Source of the DNA: Bacillus sp. FJAT-28004
GTDB lineage: Bacteria > Bacillota > Bacilli > Paenibacillales > Paenibacillaceae
Reading direction: 5' to 3'
NCBI RefSeq assembly: GCF_001280845.1
Contig: NZ_LGHP01000001.1
Coordinates: 4,199,093 to 4,263,092 of the forward strand
Length of the DNA: 64,000 bases
The translations under genes were made by a program, and so were the position numbers. Shown one piece after another: positions 7,534 to 16,791 of this stretch. The notes beneath the pieces are model-generated. The model saw only the letters and a list, made by a program, of their open reading frames with translations, ran no database searches and was not told the DNA's origin. How positions within the stretch are numbered: the stretch's first letter is position 1; the number at the start of each line of letters is the position of its first letter.

Positions 7534-9981
7534 ATGATTCCTTTTACAGAACAGGATTTGTTCTCTTTAAAACAGCAGCGAACTTTTCCCCGACAAGCGA
7601 CAGAAGCCAAGTTTCTGCTCGGCGGGATTGGAACAGGCAATGTCTCTGTTGGTTCTCGCGGTCAGCTATGCGACTGGGAAATATTCAATAGTCAAGGGAA
7701 AGGCAATAAGCTGCCTCATACTTTCTTTGCGATTAGAACTCAGCAGGGGGAGCAACAGCCTATCGCAAAGGTTCTGGAATCACAACTGGCTGGTTCTTTT
7801 TCGAGTGCTTGCGGTTTTTATACAACAGAAATAGCGGGGCTGCCGCGATTCGAAGCATCCGAGATGAAGGGAGAATATCCTTTTGTGACGGTTGATTTGA
7901 AGGATAATGCGCTTCCTGTTTCTGTTCAGATGGAGGCTTTTACTCCGTTTATACCTCTAAATGCAGATGATTCTGGCATCCCCGGCGCTGTTATTCGCTA
8001 TAAAGTGAAAAACACGACTAAGGCTCCTGTAGATGTGTCGATTGCCGGATCGCTTGCCAATGTTGTCGGATTAGAACGGATTGATCATCATGCGAATGTA
8101 GGGCTTGCAAAGCAAGTAAGGAATCAATATCGGGAAGAGAGTCAGGCTAGAGGGCTTTATTATGATGCTCTTGAAATGGAGAGCGATCATAAAGGGTACG
8201 GCTCCATGGCAATCATGACCGCAGCGAAGGACATTACAGTGAAAGAAGAGTGGCTGGATGGATACTGGTCTGACGGGATTCATGACTTTTGGGATGATTT
8301 TTGCGAGGACGGTTTACTCAAGCGACATTCGGAAGCGCAAGGTATTAAAGGCAGGCTCATGACTAAATCAAAGCTGAGAATCGGTTCCCTTGGAATGAAG
8401 CGATTGTTGCAGCCACACGAAGAGCATGTGTTTGAATTTGTTATAGCTTGGCATTTTCCTAATCGACCTAAGCGCTGGGAAGGCGGCAATACCTTTCCTG
8501 ACGATGGCAGACGCGAGATTGAGCTGAACTATTACACGAATCTATTTGAAGATGCATGGCATGCAGGTGTTTATTTGTTAAGCGACCTAAAGCGTTTAGA
8601 AGGACACTCTCGGGATTTTCATCAAGCGATATTCGGCAGCACGCTTCCTGACTATGTGCTTGATGCATTAACAAGCAATCTTACTGTGTTGCGCAGTACG
8701 ACTTGCTTTCGAATTCAAAACGGAACTTTTCTCGGTTGGGAAGGCGGTTTAGACCATAATGGGAGCTGCGAAGGTTCTTGTACACATGTATGGAATTATG
8801 CGCAATCGCTGGCCTTTTTGTTCCCGGAGCTGGAACGCACAATGAGACGAGTCGAATTTTTACTTGAAACGGATGAGCAGGGCAGCATGGCTTTTCGGAC
8901 GAATCAAGTATTGGGCGGCGAGAGGTGGGATATGATTCCTGCTACGGATGGGCAGATGGGAACGATTGTCCGGCTTTATCGGGAATGGAAGCTGAGCGGT
9001 GATGATACGTTTTTGCGTGAGGTGTGGGAGAAAGCAAGTCTTGCCTTGGATTTTGCTTTTACCTATTGGGACTCCGACGGCGATTTCGTGCTGGACAGTG
9101 AGCAGCACAATACGTATGATATCGAATTTCAAGGGCCGAATTCTCATTCTAATTCTATGTTCTACGCAGCATTGAAGGCAGGAATGGATATGGCGCGTCA
9201 TCTTGGAGATAACAAGCGGGCTGAACGATATCAATATGCATTTGAACAAGGCAGCCGCAAGATGGACGAACAGCTTTGGGGCGGTGAATATTACATTCAG
9301 CAGCTGAATGATATTGACGAATACCGCTATCAATACGGAATAGGCTGTTTATCCGATCAATTGATCGGTCAGTTTATGGCTCATGTGGCAGGACTGGGCT
9401 ATATTTTGCCAGAGGAGCATGTAAAGCAAGCGATATACTCCATATTCAAATATAATTTCCGTACCGATTTTACAGATCACCATAACGTCCAACGTACCTT
9501 TGCCTTGAATGATGAAATGGGCTTGCTGCTTTGTTCGTGGCCTCATGGTGGAAGACCTAAGCTGCCGTTTGTTTATTCTGACGAAGTATGGACGGGGATT
9601 GAATATCAGGTGGCGGCACATCTCATCTATGAAGGCTTTGTATGTGAAGGATTAACACTTGTCAAATCGGTTCGCAATCGTCATGACGGTTTCAAACGTA
9701 ATCCTTGGAATGAGGCGGAGTGCGGACATCATTATGCAAGATCGATGGCAAGCTGGGCGCTATTGACTTCGTTAAGCGGATATTCTTATGACATGGTCAA
9801 TCGCACATTATCATTTGCACCAAAAATAAATGCAGATCATTTCCGTACATTTTGGAGCACTGGCACCGCTTGGGGAATTTACAAGCAATCGCAAAATATG
9901 CAAACTGGCGAGCTGGAATGGACAATCAAGGTTTTGTATGGAGAGCTGAATAATGTTGAGGTTAACGGTGTGAGGCTTTAA
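7534..9981 (+). CDS. GH116-type glycoside hydrolase (DUF608 catalytic domain)
   Basis: This cytoplasmic protein of 815 residues has no signal peptide. The N-terminal part (FLLGGIGTGNVSVGSRGQ at about 28-45) is the family 116 beta-sandwich domain. The C-terminal half is the (alpha/alpha)6 barrel with GWEGGLDHNGSCEGSCTHVWN and DSEQHNTYDIEFQGPNS. By comparison with the archaeal and human GBA2 family, E523 is the candidate nucleophile and D608 in CLSDQLIGQF a candidate acid/base. Family activities are beta-glucosidase, beta-xylosidase and glucosylceramidase. The start follows TTAGGAGG at good spacing. It is the first gene of a cluster with two oxidoreductases and a sugar importer, so it probably acts on an imported glycoside. 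The exact substrate is not known. Confidence 0.82.
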   Translation: MIPFTEQDLFSLKQQRTFPRQATEAKFLLGGIGTGNVSVGSRGQLCDWEIFNSQGKGNKLPHTFFAIRTQQGEQQPIAKVLESQLAGSFSSACGFYTTEIAGLPRFEASEMKGEYPFVTVDLKDNALPVSVQMEAFTPFIPLNADDSGIPGAVIRYKVKNTTKAPVDVSIAGSLANVVGLERIDHHANVGLAKQVRNQYREESQARGLYYDALEMESDHKGYGSMAIMTAAKDITVKEEWLDGYWSDGIHDFWDDFCEDGLLKRHSEAQGIKGRLMTKSKLRIGSLGMKRLLQPHEEHVFEFVIAWHFPNRPKRWEGGNTFPDDGRREIELNYYTNLFEDAWHAGVYLLSDLKRLEGHSRDFHQAIFGSTLPDYVLDALTSNLTVLRSTTCFRIQNGTFLGWEGGLDHNGSCEGSCTHVWNYAQSLAFLFPELERTMRRVEFLLETDEQGSMAFRTNQVLGGERWDMIPATDGQMGTIVRLYREWKLSGDDTFLREVWEKASLALDFAFTYWDSDGDFVLDSEQHNTYDIEFQGPNSHSNSMFYAALKAGMDMARHLGDNKRAERYQYAFEQGSRKMDEQLWGGEYYIQQLNDIDEYRYQYGIGCLSDQLIGQFMAHVAGLGYILPEEHVKQAIYSIFKYNFRTDFTDHHNVQRTFALNDEMGLLLCSWPHGGRPKLPFVYSDEVWTGIEYQVAAHLIYEGFVCEGLTLVKSVRNRHDGFKRNPWNEAECGHHYARSMASWALLTSLSGYSYDMVNRTLSFAPKINADHFRTFWSTGTAWGIYKQSQNMQTGELEWTIKVLYGELNNVEVNGVRL

Positions 9982-10127
9982 AAATAGAGAACCTCATAAT
10001 TAGAACCTTGATTTTATGCGCTTTTAGAACCAAAGTTGCGGATTGTGAACTATTCGACACTAATGGAGGGTGTTATTCTCTATGTGTCGACAAAATAAAT
10101 ACATCATGAATATCGAGGAGTGATGGA

Positions 10128-11237
10128 ATGACAGGGAGAATAAAACTTGGAGTAATTGGGTTAGGTGAAATTGCTCAAATTGCTCATTTGCCTATACTCT
10201 ATTCTTTGCGGAATCAATTTGAAATAACGGCTATCTGTGATGTTTCTAAACAGCTGGTTGACGCAATTGCACAACAGTACAACGTGTCAAAAGGATATGT
10301 AAACGCGATGGAGTTGATTGCGGATTCAGAACTAGAGGCTGTCTTTATTTTGAATAGCGATGAGTACCACGCGGATAATGTTATAGCAGCTTTGCAAAGC
10401 GGTCTTCACGTATTTGTAGAAAAGCCGATGTGCCTCAATATGGCAGACGCTGAGCGTATCGCCGCAGCGAAGCAACAAGCAGGAAAAGAAGTGATGGTAG
10501 GTTATATGCGACGCTACGCTCCTGCCTTCAGACAAGCGTTGGAAGAAGTAAAAAGCATGAAGCATATTAATTACGCACGCTTCCGGGATATCATTGGCTA
10601 TAATCATTTTTTTATTGGACAAACCCAGAACGTATTTAAGTTTTCGGATATTCCTGCGGAATTGGCGGCGGATAAAGCAGAAAGAGGCAAGGAGCAGGTG
10701 CGTGCTGCAATTGGAGATCTAGCTGATCGACACGCCAATACGTATCGGTGGATGGCTGGCTTATGTAGTCATGACTTTTCTGCTATGCGCGAAATGCTTG
10801 GCATGCCCAATCGAGTAGTTGCGGCTACAAGTTGGAGTGATCGGAATTTTATGAATGTCTTGTTTGAGTATGATGGTTTTCATGTCATGTATGAAGTAGG
10901 GTTTGACCATCAAATTCGCTTTGATGCCTCTATTGAAGTTTTTGGCGATAAAAAGACCGTTCATGTCGAGTATGATTCAGGCTACATCAGACAATTACCG
11001 ACGATTTTGAAAATTGAACAATCTGAAGGCGATAGCTATCAAGAGACCGTTGTCCGCCCAACCTACACCGATCCTTATACGATTGAAATCAAACATTTTT
11101 ATGGGGTCGTTAGAGAGGGCGTTCCTTTGAATACGACAGTAGAGGATGCGATCGAGGATTTGAAGCTGTTCCAAATGATTGTTCAAGCGATTGAAGACCA
11201 GAATAATTCGTTCATAAATGAATCGAAAACATCATGA
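10128..11237 (+). CDS. Gfo/Idh/MocA-family NAD(P)-dependent oxidoreductase 1
   Basis: The protein has 369 residues with an N-terminal Rossmann fold (GVIGLGEIAQIAHLP), the EKP motif at residues 98-100 and a C-terminal alpha/beta dimerization domain with a WMAGLCSHDF segment. Family members oxidize or reduce hydroxyls of sugars, inositols or cyclic polyols using NAD(P). GAGGAGTGATGGA precedes the ATG. The next gene overlaps it by four bases (ATGA), so the two oxidoreductases are translationally coupled and may act in sequence, for example on a 3-keto intermediate. That last step is inference. Confidence 0.85.
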   Translation: MTGRIKLGVIGLGEIAQIAHLPILYSLRNQFEITAICDVSKQLVDAIAQQYNVSKGYVNAMELIADSELEAVFILNSDEYHADNVIAALQSGLHVFVEKPMCLNMADAERIAAAKQQAGKEVMVGYMRRYAPAFRQALEEVKSMKHINYARFRDIIGYNHFFIGQTQNVFKFSDIPAELAADKAERGKEQVRAAIGDLADRHANTYRWMAGLCSHDFSAMREMLGMPNRVVAATSWSDRNFMNVLFEYDGFHVMYEVGFDHQIRFDASIEVFGDKKTVHVEYDSGYIRQLPTILKIEQSEGDSYQETVVRPTYTDPYTIEIKHFYGVVREGVPLNTTVEDAIEDLKLFQMIVQAIEDQNNSFINESKTS

Positions 11238-12286
11238 AAGAATTAAAGGTTGGTTTGATTGGCTACGGTTACGCAGGAAAAAATTTTCATGCGCCAATTA
11301 TTACTTCAATCCCGCAAATGAAGCTTGCTAAGGTTGTACAGCGGAAGTCGAGTGACGCCAAAGAGCGGTATCCGTGGATTGAAGTGGTGCGAGATGCGAG
11401 TGATGTGCTTCAGGATAGTTCGATTGAACTCGTAGTCGTCGCCACTCCAAGCGCAGATCATTATTCCTATGCGCGTGCAGCATTGCTAGCCGGTAAGCAT
11501 GTCGTCGTTGAGAAGCCTTTTACGATCCATGAGGCAGAAGCGCGCTCTTTAATTGCAATAGCGAAGGAACAAGGAAAAATGATAAGCGTATTTCATAATC
11601 GCCGCTTCGATGGAGATTTTATTACCATTCGTAAAATAATCGAGCAAGGAATGCTTGGAAGATTAGTCGATGTTCGCTTCAGCTGGGATCGATATATTCC
11701 GCATGTTAATCCTTCGGAATGGAGAGAAAGCGGCAATTTGGGAGCAGGAGTATTGTATGATTTGGCTGTCCATTTCATAGATCAGGCTCTGCAGTTATTT
11801 GGCTTACCGTATCGGATTCAGGCAGATGTTCGCAAGATGCGAGATCACGCTGCAGCAGACGACTATTTCGATATCCAGTTGGCGTATCGGAATGGGCCGA
11901 AGGTTACGCTTCAAGCATCGCTGCTTCGCCGAGAGAAAGGTCCGCGTTATGTTCTGCATGGAATGAATGGTTCCTACGTCAAATATGGGGAAGACTCACA
12001 GGAAGAGGCGCTTTTGCAAGGCTTGGCTCCCGGTTGTCCTGGATGGGGGAAAGAAGAGCAGCACCTTTGGGGCACTATGGATACGAAGCTTGAAGAAGTG
12101 AATGTCGTCGGTCAAATTGAAACGATGCCCGGCAGCTACGAGTCCTATTATCAGAATGTGTATAATCATATTGTTCATAATGCCGAGCTATTGGTTAAGC
12201 CAGAGGAAGCTCAACTAACGATACAAATGGTTGAACTTGCGCTTAAGAGCAGCAGGGAAGGAAGAGCGATCACCATTCAACCTTAA
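11234..12286 (+). CDS. Gfo/Idh/MocA-family NAD(P)-dependent oxidoreductase 2
   Basis: The protein has 350 residues. The nucleotide-binding loop is GLIGYGYAGKNFHAP, typical of the YulF/YhhX subgroup, and the EKP motif is at residues 93-95. A catalytic-region lysine and histidine appear in the YDLAVHFIDQAL helix. It overlaps the previous gene by four bases and is followed by the permease gene after 35 bases. It is only distantly similar to its neighbour, so this is not a recent tandem duplication. It is probably a partner dehydrogenase or reductase in the glycoside pathway. Confidence 0.85.
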   Translation: MKELKVGLIGYGYAGKNFHAPIITSIPQMKLAKVVQRKSSDAKERYPWIEVVRDASDVLQDSSIELVVVATPSADHYSYARAALLAGKHVVVEKPFTIHEAEARSLIAIAKEQGKMISVFHNRRFDGDFITIRKIIEQGMLGRLVDVRFSWDRYIPHVNPSEWRESGNLGAGVLYDLAVHFIDQALQLFGLPYRIQADVRKMRDHAAADDYFDIQLAYRNGPKVTLQASLLRREKGPRYVLHGMNGSYVKYGEDSQEEALLQGLAPGCPGWGKEEQHLWGTMDTKLEEVNVVGQIETMPGSYESYYQNVYNHIVHNAELLVKPEEAQLTIQMVELALKSSREGRAITIQP

Positions 12287-12321
12287 CACTGCATAGCAAA
12301 CGGATTCACAGGAGGTGCGGC

Positions 12322-13233
12322 ATGAGCTTTTTTAGAGAAATATCTCGAAACCGGAGTCTATATGTTTTGGCGCTCCCTGGTTTGTTATTTTTGATTGTCT
12401 TTGCGTATATCCCTATGCTTGGCCACTTGATTGCCTTCAAAAAATATAACGCAACGATCGGGTTTTTGAATAGTCCTTGGGTAGGCTTTAAAAACTTTGA
12501 GTTTTTCTTCTCTTCAGGAGAATGGCTTCATGTTACCTGGAACACCATGTTTCTAAATTCTCTGTTTATCATTTTTGGTTTAGGACTGGCTGTAGTAATG
12601 GCTATTTTGCTTAACGAGATTCGACTTGCAATTTTCAAACGAATTGCTCAATCGATTATTTTTATGCCGTACTTTATTTCCTGGATGGTTGTCAGCCTGA
12701 TGGTATACGCGCTGCTGAACACGACAGACGGAATGATTAACCAGACGCTCAAAGCATTCGGCATGGATGCGATTGGTTGGTACAATAACGCTGAATATTG
12801 GCCAACAATATTAACCATCATATATGTTTGGAAGATGGCTGGTTATTATTCTATTATCTTCTTGGCGTCGATAACGGGCATATCCAGTGATTATTATGAA
12901 AGCGCTCGAATTGATGGAGCAACACGTTTTCAACAAATCTGGCATATTACAATGCCACTCATTCGCCCAACGATAATTGTATTAGCATTGCTTGCTGTAG
13001 GTCGTATTTTCTACGGAGACTTTGCAATGATCTATGGCATTGTCGGCGATAATGCTGCTTTATTCCAAACTACAGATGTTATCGATACATTCTCTTATCG
13101 CGCGCTTAGACAGCTGGGGGACTTTGGGATGTCTTCTTCCGTCGCTTTGTATCAATCCTTTATGGGCGTGATTGCTATTGTATTGTTCAACTGGATCATT
13201 AGAAAAGTGGATAAGGACTCGGCATTGTTCTAA
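12322..13233 (+). CDS. Carbohydrate ABC transporter permease (LplB/YteP type)
   Basis: The inner-membrane subunit has 303 residues and about six transmembrane segments. The cytoplasmic EAA loop YYESARIDGATRFQQIW is the coupling helix that contacts the ATPase. It groups with the LplB/YteP permeases that import oligosaccharides or uronides in Bacilli. AGGAGG lies just ahead of the ATG. It works with the following permease and binding protein. No ATP-binding subunit is encoded nearby, so a shared MsmX-like ATPase elsewhere is expected. Confidence 0.9.
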   Translation: MSFFREISRNRSLYVLALPGLLFLIVFAYIPMLGHLIAFKKYNATIGFLNSPWVGFKNFEFFFSSGEWLHVTWNTMFLNSLFIIFGLGLAVVMAILLNEIRLAIFKRIAQSIIFMPYFISWMVVSLMVYALLNTTDGMINQTLKAFGMDAIGWYNNAEYWPTILTIIYVWKMAGYYSIIFLASITGISSDYYESARIDGATRFQQIWHITMPLIRPTIIVLALLAVGRIFYGDFAMIYGIVGDNAALFQTTDVIDTFSYRALRQLGDFGMSSSVALYQSFMGVIAIVLFNWIIRKVDKDSALF

Positions 13234-13250
13234 GAAAAGGAGGGATGAAT

Positions 13251-14168
13251 GTGGCACAGCGGGCACTGAAAAAACGGAGCAATTTGGATTCCGAACGATC
13301 TTGGTCCGGTAGGTTATTTGTATGGTCTGGATATCTATTAGTGATACTATTCACAGTTTTTTGTTTAGTGCCGTTTTGGATGGTATTTATCAATTCATTC
13401 GCAGCGGAAAAAGAAATCATGACGAAAGGCTTTCAGCTCTTTCCTAGTGAATTTTCTTTAGCGGCCTATAAGCTGCTGTTCCAGAGCAATCAGATTTATA
13501 ACAGTTATTTTGTTACGGTTTTTGTAACTGTTGTAGGCACAGTATTGGCAATGCTCATAACGAGCATGTATGCGTATGTGCTGGCTCATCGCAAAGTAAA
13601 GTATAGAAATTTCCTTTCATTCATGACTTACTTGACGATGATCTTTGGATCAGGATTAGTCGGCTTTTATATTACGATTGCGATTTACCTTGACTTAAAG
13701 GATAGCATTTGGGCATTAATATTGCCGTATTTATTAAATCCGTTTTTTGCATTTATTTTAGTCGCCTTTTATCGAAGTGTTCCATATGAACTGAATGAAG
13801 CAGCAACGGTAGATGGTGCGAGCGAATTCAGAATTTTCTTTAAAATCATATGTCCTATTTCGATGCCTGCGATTTCAACAGTCAGCTTGTTTTATGCTTT
13901 AACGTATTGGAATGACTTCTGGCTTTCATTATTATTTGTAGATAATCATAAGCTCCAACCATTGCAAATAATGCTGCGTCAGCTCATTTCGAACGTGAAT
14001 ATGAAGCAATATGTATCAGGAGCTGCGATGGATTATGCCCAAGCGATTCCGACTTATGGTTTGCAGATGGCGACAGTATGCTTGACAATTGGTCCTATCA
14101 TTTTGCTATACCCTTTTGTGCAGAAATTTTTTGTTAAAGGTATTACGATCGGGGCGGTAAAAGGTTAA
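13251..14168 (+). CDS. Carbohydrate ABC transporter permease (LplC/YtcP type)
   Basis: The second membrane subunit has about 305 residues. The EAA loop is ELNEAATVDGASEFRIFFKI. I chose the GTG at 13251 because AAAGGAGG sits 6-8 bases before it, whereas the in-frame ATG at 13245 directly abuts the ribosome site. It begins 17 bases after the first permease gene stops. The C-terminus ends in the usual FFVKGITIGAVKG. It forms the heterodimeric channel with the preceding permease. Confidence 0.9.
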   Translation: MAQRALKKRSNLDSERSWSGRLFVWSGYLLVILFTVFCLVPFWMVFINSFAAEKEIMTKGFQLFPSEFSLAAYKLLFQSNQIYNSYFVTVFVTVVGTVLAMLITSMYAYVLAHRKVKYRNFLSFMTYLTMIFGSGLVGFYITIAIYLDLKDSIWALILPYLLNPFFAFILVAFYRSVPYELNEAATVDGASEFRIFFKIICPISMPAISTVSLFYALTYWNDFWLSLLFVDNHKLQPLQIMLRQLISNVNMKQYVSGAAMDYAQAIPTYGLQMATVCLTIGPIILLYPFVQKFFVKGITIGAVKG

Positions 14169-14206
14169 GGATTCATGCTACTAATAATAAGAAAAGGGTG
14201 ATCGAT

Positions 14207-15739
14207 TTGAAATTTAAAAAATGGTTATTAGTAATGTTGTCCGCAGTTTTAATTGTTCTATCTGCGTGTTCTGCAGGCGGCAATGAAGGCAATCAGAATC
14301 TTAACGAAACCGGAGCGGATATAGGCAAGGAAATTACGCTCAAAATTATGCTGCCCGGTGATCGACCTCAGGATCTGGATAAAGTGCTTGCGGCTGCTGA
14401 AGAAAAAATGAAAGCAGACGGCCTGAATTATAAATTGAATTTTGTGTTTATTCCATGGGCGGATCTCGCCAATAAAACGCAAGTGACATTAACATCAGGC
14501 GAAGCGATCGATCTAATTTATGATGCTCCTTGGCTGCATATTAACCAAATGACAAGCGAAGGGTATTATACAGATTTGACTGATCTGCTGAAAGAGCATG
14601 GTCCAAATATATTGAATGCCGGTTCAGATCTTATTTTTGAAGCGAACAAATTTAATGGACAAATGACGGGTATACCGTTGGGCAGCAAAAACGGACATGC
14701 GAACAACATATTAATTCGTAAAGATATTCGCGAAGAGCTTGGATTAGAAAAAATTACAACACATGAACAGTTTCTTACATTTTTGAGAGAAGTCAAAGCG
14801 AAAAAACCTGAAATCATTCCATATTCCTCATGGGGCGTTTCGCCGGACTTGTCATATGCGGGAATTCGTATTGAAAATGACTATGAATCAGGCATCCGGG
14901 TATCCCCTGCCTTTAACCGTAACTTCACGCTTTATTTGAAGGGCAATGATTCGACTGTTCATAATTTATTCGACGAAATGGAGCCTTCTGTATGGGAATA
15001 CATCGAACTGACAAGATCGATGTACCAAGAAGGATTGATCAATCCGGATATTATGTCCAGCCCAGATAGCAAGGTGATGATGAAATCTGGTGAAATCGCG
15101 TCTATGACTTATACGGATTTCTCTATGCAGCACAACACGCTGCGTGAATTGCAAGCGAATGTTCCGGGAGCTGAGCTGGAAATCTTCGAGCTGTACAAAT
15201 TTGATAAAAACGTAAATACTTCTGATTATAAGCAAAATGACTATTTGACTGTGCCAAAAGCAAGCAAGCATCAAGTAGAAGCGGTTAAATTTTTGAACTG
15301 GGCGCACGAGCAGGATAATTACAACTTATTGTCCTTTGGTATTGAAGGCGAGCATTGGGAAGCAGTAGGCGACAATCAATACAAACCGCTCAAGGATACG
15401 TATCCTTGGTTCGGCTGGTCATGGTTATGGGCGCCTAAATATCATAAGTTCAGCTCGGAATTTTCTCCAGAGGATTTAGCGAAAAATGAATTTTATTACA
15501 CGGCTGAAAACTTCGAGAAGGATGTATTAACAGGTTTTACTTTCGATACAAGCCCGGTTGCGAATGAAATTGCACAATTTAATTCCATTGAAGCTAAATA
15601 TTATCCATTGATCATGAGCGGTGTTGTCGATCCTAAGGAATTATGGGAGAAATATAAAAAAGACGGTGAAACCGTAGTTAAAAAAATTCAAGTAGAGCTG
15701 CAATCACAAATAGATAAGTTCTTGAGCGAGCAGAAATAA
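14207..15739 (+). CDS. Extracellular solute-binding lipoprotein of sugar ABC transporter
   Basis: The lipoprotein has 510 residues. Its signal peptide ends in the lipobox LSAC, followed by a Gly/Asn-rich linker. The body is a type-1 (LplA/YtcQ-like) binding protein with LKIMLPGDRPQDLDK at the mature start and GIPLGSKNGHANNILIRKD in the first lobe. I chose TTG 14207 because AAAAGGG is 8-9 bases upstream, while the longer GTG start at 14198 lies inside the ribosome site. It would capture the glycoside at the outer membrane face and deliver it to the two permeases. Confidence 0.88.
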   Translation: MKFKKWLLVMLSAVLIVLSACSAGGNEGNQNLNETGADIGKEITLKIMLPGDRPQDLDKVLAAAEEKMKADGLNYKLNFVFIPWADLANKTQVTLTSGEAIDLIYDAPWLHINQMTSEGYYTDLTDLLKEHGPNILNAGSDLIFEANKFNGQMTGIPLGSKNGHANNILIRKDIREELGLEKITTHEQFLTFLREVKAKKPEIIPYSSWGVSPDLSYAGIRIENDYESGIRVSPAFNRNFTLYLKGNDSTVHNLFDEMEPSVWEYIELTRSMYQEGLINPDIMSSPDSKVMMKSGEIASMTYTDFSMQHNTLRELQANVPGAELEIFELYKFDKNVNTSDYKQNDYLTVPKASKHQVEAVKFLNWAHEQDNYNLLSFGIEGEHWEAVGDNQYKPLKDTYPWFGWSWLWAPKYHKFSSEFSPEDLAKNEFYYTAENFEKDVLTGFTFDTSPVANEIAQFNSIEAKYYPLIMSGVVDPKELWEKYKKDGETVVKKIQVELQSQIDKFLSEQK

Positions 15740-15764
15740 TAGTTTAAATGAGAGGTGAAGCAGG

Positions 15765-16685
15765 TTGGATCAATTGAAAAGAATTATTATCGATACGGAT
15801 ATCGGCTCTGATCCGGACGACTCGGTTGCGCTGGCGCTTGCTATGCAATCTCCAGAGATTATCATTGAAGGAATCACAACCGTGTATGGGGACGTCGATT
15901 TGCGCGCTCGGTTAGCCCAAAAGATGCTTCGACTTGGAGGGCAACCGAATATTCCGATCTATACCGGAATTAGTCCTTCGTTACTTCGTAACCGTGAGGT
16001 TTGGTGGGGAGGACATGAAGGAGAAGGAGTTCTTGAGGGAGGAGAGGCGACCGAATCTGCCGGGCATGCCGTTGATTTTATCATCGATCTGATTATGAAA
16101 AATCCAGGTCAGATTACATTAGTAGCCATAGGCCCGCTTGCAAATATTGCAGCCGCACTCATTCGTGAGCCAGCTATAGCTCAGCATGTGAAAGAGATAT
16201 TGATGATGGGCGGGGTAACGCGTTTGGGTAAGAATGGGGCTGGCTTGCCCGTTCTTGAGCATAATATTAAATGCGATCCAGAAGCGGCTTCCGTCGTGTT
16301 CTCATCAGGTGCTCCGATCGTCATGGTAGGTCTAGATGTTACCATGAATGTGAATATTCAGCGCGCGCAAGTTGATCAACTAGGCAGATCCAATCAGCCC
16401 TTGAATCAAGCAGTTAGTAATATGTTGGATAGATGGCTTACGATATGTCAGCGAGATTATACTGCTATGCATGATCCGCTAGCCATTTCACACTTGATAG
16501 ATCCACTAATTTTCGAAAAAGAGAGAATGAACATAACGGTTGAGTATGATTTGCGTCATCCTTCGGGAATGACAGTGGCAGTTCCTTCGGCTACGGGCAA
16601 CGTTGAAGTATGCTTAGGAGTAGATGAAAATAGATTTATTCAGCTTTTAATGACCCGATTGCTCGGGGTTGAGCACGCATTGTAA
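15765..16685 (+). CDS. Nucleoside hydrolase (IUNH) family protein
   Basis: The 306-residue protein is cytoplasmic. The N-terminal IIIDTDIGSDPDD is the Ca2+-binding aspartate cluster of inosine/uridine-preferring nucleoside hydrolases. GPLANIAAAL, LMMGG and the late H-D pair in MHDPLAISHL complete the site. Family enzymes cleave N-ribosidic bonds. GAGGTG precedes the TTG start. Its position as the last metabolic gene of a glycoside operon is unusual and suggests that the imported compound may carry an N-glycosidic bond, or that the enzyme has a shifted substrate. Both readings are inference. Confidence 0.82.
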   Translation: MDQLKRIIIDTDIGSDPDDSVALALAMQSPEIIIEGITTVYGDVDLRARLAQKMLRLGGQPNIPIYTGISPSLLRNREVWWGGHEGEGVLEGGEATESAGHAVDFIIDLIMKNPGQITLVAIGPLANIAAALIREPAIAQHVKEILMMGGVTRLGKNGAGLPVLEHNIKCDPEAASVVFSSGAPIVMVGLDVTMNVNIQRAQVDQLGRSNQPLNQAVSNMLDRWLTICQRDYTAMHDPLAISHLIDPLIFEKERMNITVEYDLRHPSGMTVAVPSATGNVEVCLGVDENRFIQLLMTRLLGVEHAL

Positions 16686-16725
16686 TGTCCTTCACAGTAT
16701 TATAAGATTAGATTACATTACATTA

Positions 16726-16754
16726 GGAAATCCTCTCTTCATAGAGAGGATTCC
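16726..16754 (+). terminator. Hairpin between nucleoside hydrolase and AraC sensor
   Basis: GGA-ATCCTCTC pairs with GAGAGGAT-TCC in a nearly perfect stem, with only a weak T-rich run after it. It probably ends the transport/catabolic operon or lowers read-through into the regulator gene. Confidence 0.65.
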
Positions 16755-16791
16755 TTACTACTATTTTCCCATTCGAGATGGGGAGTGTCCA

